64,000 nt of DNA from an uncultured Ruminococcus sp. (GTDB taxonomy: Bacteria > Bacillota > Clostridia > Oscillospirales > Ruminococcaceae): positions 93,096-157,095 of the forward strand of contig CADAES010000006.1 of the NCBI GenBank assembly GCA_902786975.1, read 5' to 3'. Both the position numbers and the translations under genes were made by a program. Below the pieces are notes generated by a model. It was not told where the DNA came from, made no database searches, and saw only the letters and a list, made by a program, of their open reading frames with translations. Shown here in pieces: positions 35,513-43,274 of this stretch (its first letter is position 1; each line of letters begins with the position of its first letter).

Positions 35513-36729
35513 TATGCCGACCTCCTCGTTCTGCCGCTGATCTTGTATCCGAAAATGACGCACAACAAACTTACGGCAAGCGAAATGAATATGCTCGCCG
35601 AAAGTCTGCTGACGGGGTGACCGAACAGCGAAAAACAGTCAAACTTTTTGATGTATTCCTTGAAATTCAAAAGGCTCTGCGGCAGGAAAATCCGCAGTCT
35701 GTCATACGCCGCAAGTACTGCTGTACTCGCCTTTTCGGAGTTGTCAAGCTTAATGAAAAGCACCATGTTCGCAAGCAGTCCGCCCGCACTTATCGGCAGC
35801 AGAATGATGTTTGACACGAGCGGTCGTTTTACAAGTGCGGTGACAAAAGTGCACAGCGAAATTATCGTGACATACGCAAGCACTTTGAGCAGGAACTTGA
35901 ACAGGTAAAACTGCGCAATGCTCATCGCGTACGGACAGTATTCGTACATTTGTATTTGCTGGATAGGCAGCGAGAGGTTTTTCAGCCCGAACACGCAAGC
36001 GCCCATTACAAGCTCAAATATCGCCTGCACTGTCAGCACTCCCACCGCAACGGATACGACCGCTATATATTTTTTGAAAAACAGGCTTTGCACCGTCTTT
36101 TTGCTCGTGTTCACCGTGCGGTATGCTCCCGTTGAATACTCGCACGAAAACAGCCGCACCGTCATCAGCACGCACAGGGCGATCATCACATATTCCCACA
36201 TTGAATAGTTGAAAATGCTGTATCTGATGTCGGGCGAAATGCCTGTGCTTTCAAGCTTCAGGTCAACACGTCGGTTGTAAAGCTCTATCGCCTTTTCATT
36301 GGCGGCAATAAGGTATGTATCGGGATCTGCCTTCTGTTTCTCGGTGTTGTTCTGATAGAGCATACCCTTTACAAGCTCTCGCCTGTCCTGCTCAAAGCGT
36401 GTCTGCACATAGCTCATAAGGTCAATGGTCTTGCTTATCGCATAAAGATCGCCGACTGCATATTCGCTGTACCTTCCACTGTAACTCTGAGCGTGTTCGC
36501 CAAGTCCGTTTTTAAATATTTCGCCTTGCATATCAGTCAGATCATTGATAGTCAGACCGTTTTGCACAGCATCGGCAAGTGCGGCTTCATAAGCCTTATT
36601 CGTCTCACGGTTATTTGCTGCGTCGCCCCATACCTCACGCAGTGGCAGAAATGCCATATAGCCAAAGGTCAGTATCAGCACAAGCCACATCAGCTTTGAT
36701 GAGAAAAGCTTTTTGAATTCATATTTCAT
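35512..36729 (-). CDS. ABC-2 type permease
   Basis: A 405-residue membrane protein with the ABC-2 layout. The N-terminal helix is in YEFKKLFSSKLMWLVLILTFGYM, followed by an extracytoplasmic segment of about 150 residues. Five or six helices come next, the second cytoplasmic loop bearing LFSCEYSTGAYRTVNTSKKTVQSLFFKK. That ExSxGxxR-like element is common in these permeases. It lies 8 bp after the lipoprotein and overlaps the ATPase start. Probable exporter subunit; substrate unknown. Confidence 0.87.
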   Translation of the reverse strand: MKYEFKKLFSSKLMWLVLILTFGYMAFLPLREVWGDAANNRETNKAYEAALADAVQNGLTINDLTDMQGEIFKNGLGEHAQSYSGRYSEYAVGDLYAISKTIDLMSYVQTRFEQDRRELVKGMLYQNNTEKQKADPDTYLIAANEKAIELYNRRVDLKLESTGISPDIRYSIFNYSMWEYVMIALCVLMTVRLFSCEYSTGAYRTVNTSKKTVQSLFFKKYIAVVSVAVGVLTVQAIFELVMGACVFGLKNLSLPIQQIQMYEYCPYAMSIAQFYLFKFLLKVLAYVTIISLCTFVTALVKRPLVSNIILLPISAGGLLANMVLFIKLDNSEKASTAVLAAYDRLRIFLPQSLLNFKEYIKKFDCFSLFGHPVSRLSASIFISLAVSLLCVIFGYKISGRTRRSA

Positions 36730-36737
36730 AAGCCACC

Positions 36738-37964
36738 TCAGTAGGAAATTATACTTCCGTTCTGACCTTCGGGCTGATAATATATGCCGAGACTTATCGC
36801 ATCATAATCGGCAGTGTCCTTTTTGATGCGGAACAAGGCATTATAGCATTTTTCGCCCGTAACGTTAGAACAATCGGGCACATATACATACTGCGAGCTT
36901 GGACAGGAAACGAAGGTAAGATACATCGGATCCTTAGCGGTGTACTTTTCGCCGTTTTCGTAGGTCAGCTCAAGGTTTATCTTTTTGATCTCTCCCGACG
37001 CCTTATCAAAAATGTATGCTCCGTCCTCCTTGGTGCAGTAGATGCTCTTATCGGTGACGAAAAAATCAACGCCTACATTCTCAATGAGCTGTTTTTCGCT
37101 CTGTCCGTCAAGGTCACGCCTGTATAATGTCCATTTACGCTCGCCAAGATACTTGTTATAATACACCCCGTCAGAGGTCGCCTGCAAGCGCACCGCCTTA
37201 TCATCGAGCTTTATGAGCTTGTGCGTTTTCATATCGTAATGCCACAGCTCGTAATTCTCGTTGGTCATATAAAAATGCTCACCGCTGACATCTGCGTACC
37301 ACATCGGAGAATCGCCGATGAGCACAGGCTCGCTTGTCTGCTTCATAGTCTTTGCGTCAACGGTATAAAACCAGTTCTGCCCCATAATGTACAGCACACC
37401 GTCTCTGAACATATAGCCGAAAGCACCCTTGTGATCCGGTTCGAGCTTTGCGTCAAGGTCGGAGAAATATGTGTTTTCAAACACAGCTCTGTCCTCGCCG
37501 CCAGATCTATAAAACAGCTTTTTGCAGTCACCTTGAGTGTACAGCGTATAGTAACAGCCGTCCTTTGTCATCACGGGCGAGTTCATCGGCTGAAATTCAA
37601 GGCAGCCCTTTGAGGTGTTCTCGTCATGGGCACAGCCGGTAATATCACAAAAAGAGCTGATGTGCCCTGTGGCAAGGTCTATCTTTTTCTTTTCATCCGT
37701 CTGCCATATCATAAATTCACTGCCGTTGAAATTATATCCGCTGTCAAGCAGTCCACGTCTGCGGTCATTTATCTCAACAGTATCGCTGACCTCACGCTTC
37801 GCTTCCTTTTCAATCTTTTCCTGTGTTTCGCTGACATCGACGTATCCGCCCTGTGAGCTGTCAGGTGAAGAAATATCCTTTTGTGAGCTGCTGCCTGAGG
37901 AACACCCTGTCATCAGAATTATTGCCGAAAGTACAGCACAAAAAAATCTTGCTTTGATTTTCAT
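36738..37964 (-). CDS. Lipoprotein with beta-propeller-like repeats
   Basis: A 408-residue lipoprotein; lipobox MTGC at residues 18-21 and start 37964 set by GGGGG. After a Ser-rich linker the mature part shows repeated strands of the form FMIWQTDEKKKIDL, DGVLYIMGQNWFY, GEHFYMTNENYELWHYD and SDGVYYNKYLGERKWTLYRRDLDG. These resemble DUF5050-like propeller blades. It heads the ABC-2 operon and could bind or sense the exporter substrate outside the cell. It is transcribed divergently from an ECF sigma gene through a mirror-image promoter. Confidence 0.82.
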   Translation of the reverse strand: MKIKARFFCAVLSAIILMTGCSSGSSSQKDISSPDSSQGGYVDVSETQEKIEKEAKREVSDTVEINDRRRGLLDSGYNFNGSEFMIWQTDEKKKIDLATGHISSFCDITGCAHDENTSKGCLEFQPMNSPVMTKDGCYYTLYTQGDCKKLFYRSGGEDRAVFENTYFSDLDAKLEPDHKGAFGYMFRDGVLYIMGQNWFYTVDAKTMKQTSEPVLIGDSPMWYADVSGEHFYMTNENYELWHYDMKTHKLIKLDDKAVRLQATSDGVYYNKYLGERKWTLYRRDLDGQSEKQLIENVGVDFFVTDKSIYCTKEDGAYIFDKASGEIKKINLELTYENGEKYTAKDPMYLTFVSCPSSQYVYVPDCSNVTGEKCYNALFRIKKDTADYDAISLGIYYQPEGQNGSIISY

Positions 37965-37983
37965 ATGTAAGACCCCCTTTATT

Positions 37984-38095
37984 TATACTGACGCAGCAAG
38001 GCGGCAAAGCACTACACATTTTTCCGCTTGATTTTTATTTGCACAAAATCTATAATGATGTGTAGTGTGAACGATATTTTTTACGTCAGTATAAG
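37984..38095. promoter_or_regulatory. Divergent mirror-image ECF promoters plus a housekeeping promoter
   Basis: Two inverted copies of TGTGTAGTG, 17 bp, CGTCAGTATA face outward. Rightward: -35 TGTAGT 38061-38066, -10 CGTC 38084-38087. Leftward: TGTAGT as the complement of 38011-38016, CGTC as the complement of 37990-37993. CGTC is a classic ECF -10 core. Between them, TTGATT (38028-38033), 17 bp and TATAAT (38051-38056) give a sigma-A promoter toward the sigma gene. Confidence 0.75.
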
Positions 38096-38111
38096 TGAGG
38101 AGGTGTGACAG

Positions 38112-38669
38112 GTGGACGACGAAAGCATTATCGAGCTGTTTTTTGAGCGTGACGAAAAGGCTCTGGACGAAGTGGCGGGCAAGTACAATGCACTTTGTTC
38201 AAAAATAGCAATGAACATTCTTTGTGACGCAGGCGAAAGCGAAGAAGCTGTGAATGACACCTGGCTCAAAGCGTGGAAAACCATTCCTCCGACAAGACCC
38301 AAAAGCCTTGGGGCGTATCTTTCGGTCATAGTGAGAAACATCTCGCTTGACAGGTTCAGAAAGAAAAAAGCTGCCAAGCGCATTGATGACACACTTGTCA
38401 GCACACTCGATGAAGTCGCACAGATGCTGCCCGCCGAAATGAATATTGAGCGCCGCACCGAGCAGCGTCAGCTTATTGAACGGATAAATTTCTTCCTTAA
38501 AAAGCTCCCCAAGGGTCAGCGTATTATTTTCGTAAGGCGGTATTTTTACCTCGACAGCATAAGAGAGATAGCACAGCGTTACGGTTTTACCGAGAGCAAT
38601 GTCACCGTGACGCTCACAAGGCTGCGGAAAAAGCTTGCAGCATTTCTTGAAAAGGAGGGTATGCTATGA
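38112..38669 (+). CDS. ECF RNA polymerase sigma factor
   Basis: A 185-residue sigma-70 family protein with regions 2 (about 10-75, including NDTWLKAWKTIPPTRPKSLGAYLSVI) and 4 (about 120-180, including FVRRYFYLDSIREIAQRYGFTESNV). GTG start at 38112 with GAGGAGG seven bases upstream. It overlaps the following anti-sigma gene by ATGA. The intergenic region carries two identical outward promoters that it probably recognises. I infer autoregulation plus control of the divergent lipoprotein-ABC operon. Confidence 0.93.
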   Translation: MDDESIIELFFERDEKALDEVAGKYNALCSKIAMNILCDAGESEEAVNDTWLKAWKTIPPTRPKSLGAYLSVIVRNISLDRFRKKKAAKRIDDTLVSTLDEVAQMLPAEMNIERRTEQRQLIERINFFLKKLPKGQRIIFVRRYFYLDSIREIAQRYGFTESNVTVTLTRLRKKLAAFLEKEGML

Positions 38670-39658
38670 ATGACAGCAGAGAGTTGAACGCACTTTCGCT
38701 TTTGTCGGGGATAGACGAAGACATGATAGACGAGGCAGAAAACACAGAAAAAATCACGCTCAAGCAAAAAAGAAAGAAATTTCCCTTGATGCTTGCAGCG
38801 GTGATAACTGTGATGGTTGTGTCTGCTGTAAGCGTGACTGCGGCTGTGCAGGGGTACATCTCACACAGAAAAAATGTTGAGCACGAATACACGAATCCAG
38901 CCTTTGTGGACGAACTTGAAAAGCGTCAGGGACAGCCGATAGTTGCACAGAATAAGCATCTGCGGCTGACGGTGGACTCGATCATCTCCGACAAGATGTA
39001 TATTCAGGCAACTACTACTCTTGAAGGTCTTGACGAACAAGGCAAGGAGTACATCAGCAAGCACCTTTGTCTTACCAAGGAGGATTTTGAAAGGCTCAAA
39101 GGCAGTGTGCATTCTTATCTGCCGCATATGGTCACGGATATAGACGGTGCAGATCAGACCGTCAGATTCAACAATTGGGCGGATCTGCAATACGGTCAGC
39201 GTGGCGGACACACAGAAGGCTCGTTCACCTTCGGAGTTGCAAAGGCAAAGCTTATGGGCGCACAGACTGTTCATGTACGCTGTCTTGACTGGAGCAGCAT
39301 AGGTATCGGGCAGGGACTTGACGACCTGAAAGAGGGGATATTTGAGGGGATAGAGTTTGACCTTCCCGTGCAGACTAATTTCGACACTCTCACCCTTGCC
39401 GCAGATACACGATACTTCTATGTTTCAGAGGTTGGGTTTTACAATGATCTTGGCAGGTGGCATGACAATGATAAAGTCGTGATGCACTACTCCGATGGCA
39501 GCGAGGAAACCATAGACCTTGATCATTCAGATACATTCGGTGAAAAGCTGTATGAGCTTGAAAAGATACAAAGCGTGGAATATATGGGCACAAAATATAT
39601 AGCAAAGAAGATCGAAAAAGCTGAAAGCCCAACAGCAACACAACACCCGGAAGCATGA
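38666..39658 (+). CDS. Anti-sigma factor (DUF4179-type)
   Basis: A 330-residue single-pass protein. A cytoplasmic N-terminus of about 40 residues (MNDSRELNALSLLSGIDEDMIDEAE) would bind the sigma factor. One transmembrane helix (about 41-62) follows, then an extracytoplasmic domain of about 265 residues with the beta-rich DUF4179-like pattern (LRLTVDSIISDKMYIQATTTLEG). Translational overlap with the ECF gene is the standard sign of a cognate anti-sigma. It presumably senses an envelope signal or peptide and releases the sigma factor. Confidence 0.88.
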   Translation: MNDSRELNALSLLSGIDEDMIDEAENTEKITLKQKRKKFPLMLAAVITVMVVSAVSVTAAVQGYISHRKNVEHEYTNPAFVDELEKRQGQPIVAQNKHLRLTVDSIISDKMYIQATTTLEGLDEQGKEYISKHLCLTKEDFERLKGSVHSYLPHMVTDIDGADQTVRFNNWADLQYGQRGGHTEGSFTFGVAKAKLMGAQTVHVRCLDWSSIGIGQGLDDLKEGIFEGIEFDLPVQTNFDTLTLAADTRYFYVSEVGFYNDLGRWHDNDKVVMHYSDGSEETIDLDHSDTFGEKLYELEKIQSVEYMGTKYIAKKIEKAESPTATQHPEA

Positions 39659-39837
39659 ATTCCGGCAATGTGAGAAAGCTCAGAAATAGAGCGCTTGAAA
39701 AACTGCGCACAGAGTATGCAAGGCTTGCAATGGGCTGCCACGATGAATACACGGGAAAGATACCGCACAATATCAAACGTCTTTGCAAGTATCTTGAAAA
39801 GCCAAAACCCACGAAGAAGCGAAAGAAAGCAGCGTAG
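39655..39837 (+). CDS. Small basic protein in the ECF operon
   Basis: A 60-residue frame starting with ATGA overlap at the anti-sigma stop, so it would be translated by coupling. The sequence GNVRKLRNRALEKLRTEYARLA resembles the last helix of sigma region 4, and the tail is Lys-rich (KPTKKRKKAA). It may be a degenerate sigma-factor C-terminus or a genuine small nucleic-acid-binding protein. It ends 5 bp before a terminator, which favours a real third gene. Confidence 0.5.
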   Translation: MNSGNVRKLRNRALEKLRTEYARLAMGCHDEYTGKIPHNIKRLCKYLEKPKPTKKRKKAA

Positions 39838-39843
39838 TATCCG

Positions 39844-39875
39844 ACCGTACAGAGTTATCTGTGCGGTCTTTTTTT
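39844..39875 (+). terminator. Terminator of the ECF operon
   Basis: 10-bp stem ACCGTACAG-type / CTGTGCGGT (one G:U) with loop AGTTAT, followed by T7. Confidence 0.85.
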
Positions 39876-39887
39876 GTCTTGCAAAAT

Positions 39888-40031
39888 GTAGAGATTTTGC
39901 GAACGGCACTTCGGAAGGTAACGAGCTATGCACGGCAGCACAGCGAGGAGTTCTACAAGGCAGCTATGCAAAACGGCGAACAAGAGGCAAAAAAGCAGAT
40001 AAAAGCCGCAGAAAAGCCATTTGCAAGCTGA
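39888..40031 (+). pseudogene. Probable large serine recombinase fragment
   Basis: Forty-seven in-frame codons with no start, immediately after the terminator. The segment RTALRKVTSYARQHSEEF resembles the coiled-coil region of clostridial serine recombinases with DUF4368-type C-termini. It ends in TGA at 40029. The rest of the gene is absent. Identification rests on a short stretch and is tentative. Confidence 0.4.
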
Positions 40032-40272
40032 AAAGCAAAACCCGAAAGGCGATCATACCTTCCGGGTAACACTGCATATTAAATTCTTCGTTAAGGTTGT
40101 GCCGCCTATGGAAAGCTGCTGTTTTGTTATATGCGCCTGCCGCAATTGTTCTTCTTTGACTGCATTTGAGTCTGCGTCGGAGCATCAACCTTCTGTTCTT
40201 CGACTGTGCTCTGAACGGACATTCAATATATCCGCATAACGCATGCTGTTCTGCAAGGTCTTTGCGTAAAGG
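40032..40272. other. Non-coding debris between recombinase scrap and HipA-like gene
   Basis: Apart from a hairpin (ACCCGAAAGG / CCTTCCGGGT near 40037-40067), I see no gene, RNA or repeat. Short open frames on both strands lack start signals and family resemblance. Confidence 0.5.
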
Positions 40273-41439
40273 CTATTCTATCTTTTGAGCACGGTTAAGT
40301 GATAACCGTTCAATGTGCTCTATTCTGCTCTCAACAAAGGAAGCTATTTGACCTACACGCTCCGCAGGAAACAAACCGAGATAAACGGCAGGAGAAAGTG
40401 TTTCCTTGATAAACTCGGATATACCGTTCAGTTTGGCTGCATCAAACCAATCAAACGAGCTTACAAGCTGCAACTGTTCTTCGGGCTTTTCTTTAAATGG
40501 CTTCGATTTATAATTACGCCCTCTGCTATCAATTTGTCTGTTGTATGCTAAACTTGTTCCGCTATCATAAATCGGTGCAAAACCTATAAATTCAAGTGTT
40601 ATGGGGTTTCTGACAAGCCCGAAATTATTATAATGCCTATCTTCGTTTGCTAAGATATAGTCAACAGTCAATAATCTATCGAGGAACGGAACGGCATCTA
40701 TGCCTACGTTATTGCAGCACTTTAAGAAATGCTGATAATTGCTATCGTTGTTAGATTGCTTTTCAAAAAGCGTTAAGCGATATGCGGGTATCAACTCAGA
40801 TGTGTTTGTTATGAAATCCTCGCATACGCTGTATGGCAGTTCGTCTTGCCATACCAAAGAATAGTCAACGTGAGGAATATCAAGCAAGCTAAATATTTTT
40901 GCTGCTATGACCTCGTTAAACGGCTCTTGGTGATATGGGTCGCTGCCGCCTTTAATCAGCACTCGCTTTTCATTAGTTATTTTCCACCTCTTACGGAGCC
41001 AACCGTCCGATGTGTTGTCGGGAGATAAAAAGTCAATTGTTTCTGGTGCGATACCTCCAAAAAGAATGTTACCTATATCCTCGGAAAAATCGTTTTCAAA
41101 AAAATTAACGTCTTTCCAATGCAAAGTAGTGCCATACGGTTTCAACCAATAGTGGTCTGATAGGCTCAAACCAAGGCTCTTAAATATGATTTCTTTTGAG
41201 GACGCTACATTGAGCTTTTCGAGTGTATCAGACAAGCCAACACGGCTTGCAGGAATACTACGGCTTGTAAGCCAATCGTTTAAGTCTTTTTTTCCTACAA
41301 TGCCTTTTCTTACTGTTCCTAATGGAAGATGCTCAAAGTTCATTACCTCGTTGATGCCCGAGATGTTAAGGTATTCTTCATCGAAGGTTATTACAGCAAC
41401 CTCGATGTCGTGGTGCATAAGAGTGTATTTGTAGTCCAT
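40273..41439 (-). CDS. HipA-like Ser/Thr kinase, no HipB partner
   Basis: A 388-residue protein; ATG 41439 with AGGAGG upstream, so the longer frame to 41652 is rejected. The C-terminal half carries the HipA/CtkA-type kinase signature. VLIKGG contains the putative ATP-binding Lys163, ANEDRHYNNFG (264-274) the catalytic Asp267 loop, and YDSG (291-294) the metal-binding Asp292. The N-terminal part (about 1-130) is not the usual HipA N-subdomain. No HTH antitoxin gene is next to it. Its position between recombinase and replication-protein fragments suggests it is mobile-element cargo. Confidence 0.8.
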   Translation of the reverse strand: MDYKYTLMHHDIEVAVITFDEEYLNISGINEVMNFEHLPLGTVRKGIVGKKDLNDWLTSRSIPASRVGLSDTLEKLNVASSKEIIFKSLGLSLSDHYWLKPYGTTLHWKDVNFFENDFSEDIGNILFGGIAPETIDFLSPDNTSDGWLRKRWKITNEKRVLIKGGSDPYHQEPFNEVIAAKIFSLLDIPHVDYSLVWQDELPYSVCEDFITNTSELIPAYRLTLFEKQSNNDSNYQHFLKCCNNVGIDAVPFLDRLLTVDYILANEDRHYNNFGLVRNPITLEFIGFAPIYDSGTSLAYNRQIDSRGRNYKSKPFKEKPEEQLQLVSSFDWFDAAKLNGISEFIKETLSPAVYLGLFPAERVGQIASFVESRIEHIERLSLNRAQKIE

Positions 41440-41668
41440 AGTACGCCCTCCTTTCTCTCGTGTTCTATATTTCATAATCATAATATCATACCCCAAAATA
41501 AAAGTCAAGCAATCGCAATCTGATTTTGTCACGGTGACAAAATCACACTCTGTCGCACAGCATCTAATGCCCAAAAACGAGGACGCATCCAAGCTGATAA
41601 ATATATATTTCGAGGGCAGACGGAACACACCTATTGAGTATTGTACTTCCATTTGTTCTTTCGGAAGG

Positions 41669-42031
41669 CTATGCGTTAAATCGTCCCAAATCCCTTTTCA
41701 CCGCAAAATCTGCCCAGCGTGATTCGGCGTTTTCCTTGAACGTTTTACCGTTGGCTTCATTGAAAAGCGTGCTGATTAGGTATTTTTCGTAATTCTGAAT
41801 GCTGTCGGCATGACTGATCTGGTCAATAGCATTGGTGAGAACAGTGTTATCGACTTTGAGCATAGCCGATTTTACAGCTTCTCTCGGAAACTGCTGATTG
41901 CAAATCTTTTCATACGGCGTGGCAGAGAAAATCTGCCGAACTATCATATGATCGATCTCCTCGGCTTCATCTTCGTTGTCCAGCCAATCGGCAAAATCAT
42001 TGAAGTCAATATTTGACTTTCTTACATAGTC
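41669..42031 (-). pseudogene. C-terminal fragment of a mobile-element replication initiator
   Basis: A 120-codon frame after an in-frame stop, with no start codon at a usable place. QFPREAVKSAMLKVDNTVLTNAID followed by NYEKYLISTLFNEA matches the C-terminal pattern of RepA-N-type replication initiators on clostridial plasmids and conjugative elements. These usually read PAEVVKSRFLKL, then NIKKYLLATLFNAP. The N-terminal winged-helix half is gone. It lies 190 bp inside the right tRNA-Gln boundary of the island. Confidence 0.6.
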
Positions 42032-42169
42032 TTAATGCCCCAATTTGTAAACATAACTTCATCATATCATACCCTGTTTCATTCATCAGTTCCGTTCATC
42101 ACTTTGCGAAAAAGAACTGTAAAAGTGGAAAAATGACCCCAAAAATTGATGCCAAAATGGAATTTGGAC

Positions 42170-42213
42170 AAAAAAAGAAGCCGTAAATGCGTCATTTTGA
42201 CGTATCTACGACT
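42170..42213 (-). terminator. Terminator of the tRNA-Gln pair
   Basis: 16-bp stem with two G:U pairs and one mismatch around TTT, starting 8 nt after the tRNA CCA end, with a T-rich tail on the minus strand. Confidence 0.75.
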
Positions 42214-42220
42214 TTTTTGC

Positions 42221-42296
42221 TGGCTGGGGTGGAAGGATTCGAACCTTCGGAATGACGGAGTCAGAGTCCGTTGCCTTACCACTTGGCGACACCCCA
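42221..42296 (-). tRNA. tRNA-Gln (anticodon CUG)
   Basis: 76 nt including encoded CCA. Cloverleaf: acceptor TGGGGTG / CACCCCA, anticodon stem ACGGA / TCCGT with loop CTCTGAC (anticodon CUG after U33), T arm with GTTCGAATC. Its 3' end is repeated at 27594-27617, making it a likely integration target. Confidence 0.96.
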
Positions 42297-42307
42297 ATAT
42301 ATTCTAC

Positions 42308-42383
42308 TGGCTGGGATAGATGGATTCGAACCATCGAAATGACGGAGTCAAAGTCCGCTGCCTTACCTCTTGGCTATATCCCA
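42308..42383 (-). tRNA. tRNA-Gln (anticodon UUG)
   Basis: 76 nt including CCA. Acceptor TGGGATA / TATCCCA, anticodon loop CTTTGAC (UUG), T loop TTCGAAT. It lies 11 bp upstream of tRNA-Gln(CUG), and together they read all Gln codons. Probably one transcript. Confidence 0.96.
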
Positions 42384-42593
42384 TTATTCAGGGTATCACA
42401 GCTTACTGATTCGGTCTTCCCTCAGACAGCTTAATCATTATATCACAACTGCCGCTTGATTTCAAGTCTTTGCGGCTTTGTTTACGATTTATTTACATTT
42501 GCCCCCTCTAATGCGAACAGAGCAGGCACCGTTCAACGGCATCTGCTCTGCGCACTGAGAATATTGAAAATAGGGAGATAGTGAAAGGCTATA

Positions 42594-43274
42594 TTAAAGC
42601 TGTTCGCTGTCGGCGGTCTTTGCTCTTGAACAGATGACTTCGAGGTTTCCGTTGCGGGTCCTTATCTCGTCGAGCATCTGCTTTTCAAGTGTTTTGTCCT
42701 TCAGTCTTACCGAGTACCTCAGTTTATACAGGCTTCCCATATTGATAGTCTTTACGGACATCAGCTCGCTGCCGCTGGTGTACTTACTGAGGATATCGTC
42801 AAACACCTGTGCGTAGTCGAGGCTTTCGGGGATGACCACGGTAAGCTCCTTTTCGCCGCTTTCAGCCGAGTCGGGAAGAAGGGTATAAACTATGTTCAGC
42901 ACGCAGACAACTGCTGTCATGAGCACTGCAAGCAGCAAGTGGCTCGTTCCCATCGCAAGACCGACTGCCATAGCGAGGAAGATAGAACAGATATCCTTTG
43001 CGTTGCCCGGGACAGACCTGAATCTGACGAGGCTGAATGCGCCCATTACCGCAACGCCTGTTCCGACGTTTCCGTTGACGAGCATTATCACCGTCTGGAC
43101 TATGAACGGGAGTGCGGACACCGTCATAAGGAAGCCTTTGGATTTACGGTTTTTGAAGCTGAACGCAAGTGCTATAGCCACACCGAGAGCTACTGAAACA
43201 AGAGAGCTTATAAACAGCGTCGAATTTGTGATGCTCTCAAACGATGCAGATGTAAAGTCAAGCACAGATGACAC
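42594..43274 (-). CDS. DUF4956 membrane protein
   Basis: A 226-residue protein with four N-terminal helices (about 18-40, 50-68, 72-90 with the conserved GAFSLVRFRS segment, and 95-130). A cytosolic ferredoxin-like domain follows (about 140-226). This is the DUF4956 family, which is habitually encoded beside VTC-domain proteins. Here it overlaps the VTC gene by 17 bp. The likely start is GTG 43274; GTG 43265 is also possible. The pair is thought to act in polyphosphate or surface-polymer metabolism, but no reaction is established for DUF4956. Confidence 0.88.
   Translation of the reverse strand: MSSVLDFTSASFESITNSTLFISSLVSVALGVAIALAFSFKNRKSKGFLMTVSALPFIVQTVIMLVNGNVGTGVAVMGAFSLVRFRSVPGNAKDICSIFLAMAVGLAMGTSHLLLAVLMTAVVCVLNIVYTLLPDSAESGEKELTVVIPESLDYAQVFDDILSKYTSGSELMSVKTINMGSLYKLRYSVRLKDKTLEKQMLDEIRTRNGNLEVICSRAKTADSEQL

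Noticed and set aside
37965-38111. A long RNA hairpin or attenuator between the divergent operons
   Set aside because: The inverted sequences are 40-90 bp apart and coincide with -35 and -10 positions in both directions, which promoter symmetry explains better.
41534-41722. Plus-strand 62-codon frame beside the HipA-like gene
   Set aside because: No ribosome site and no family resemblance; it partly overlaps the replication-protein fragment on the other strand.
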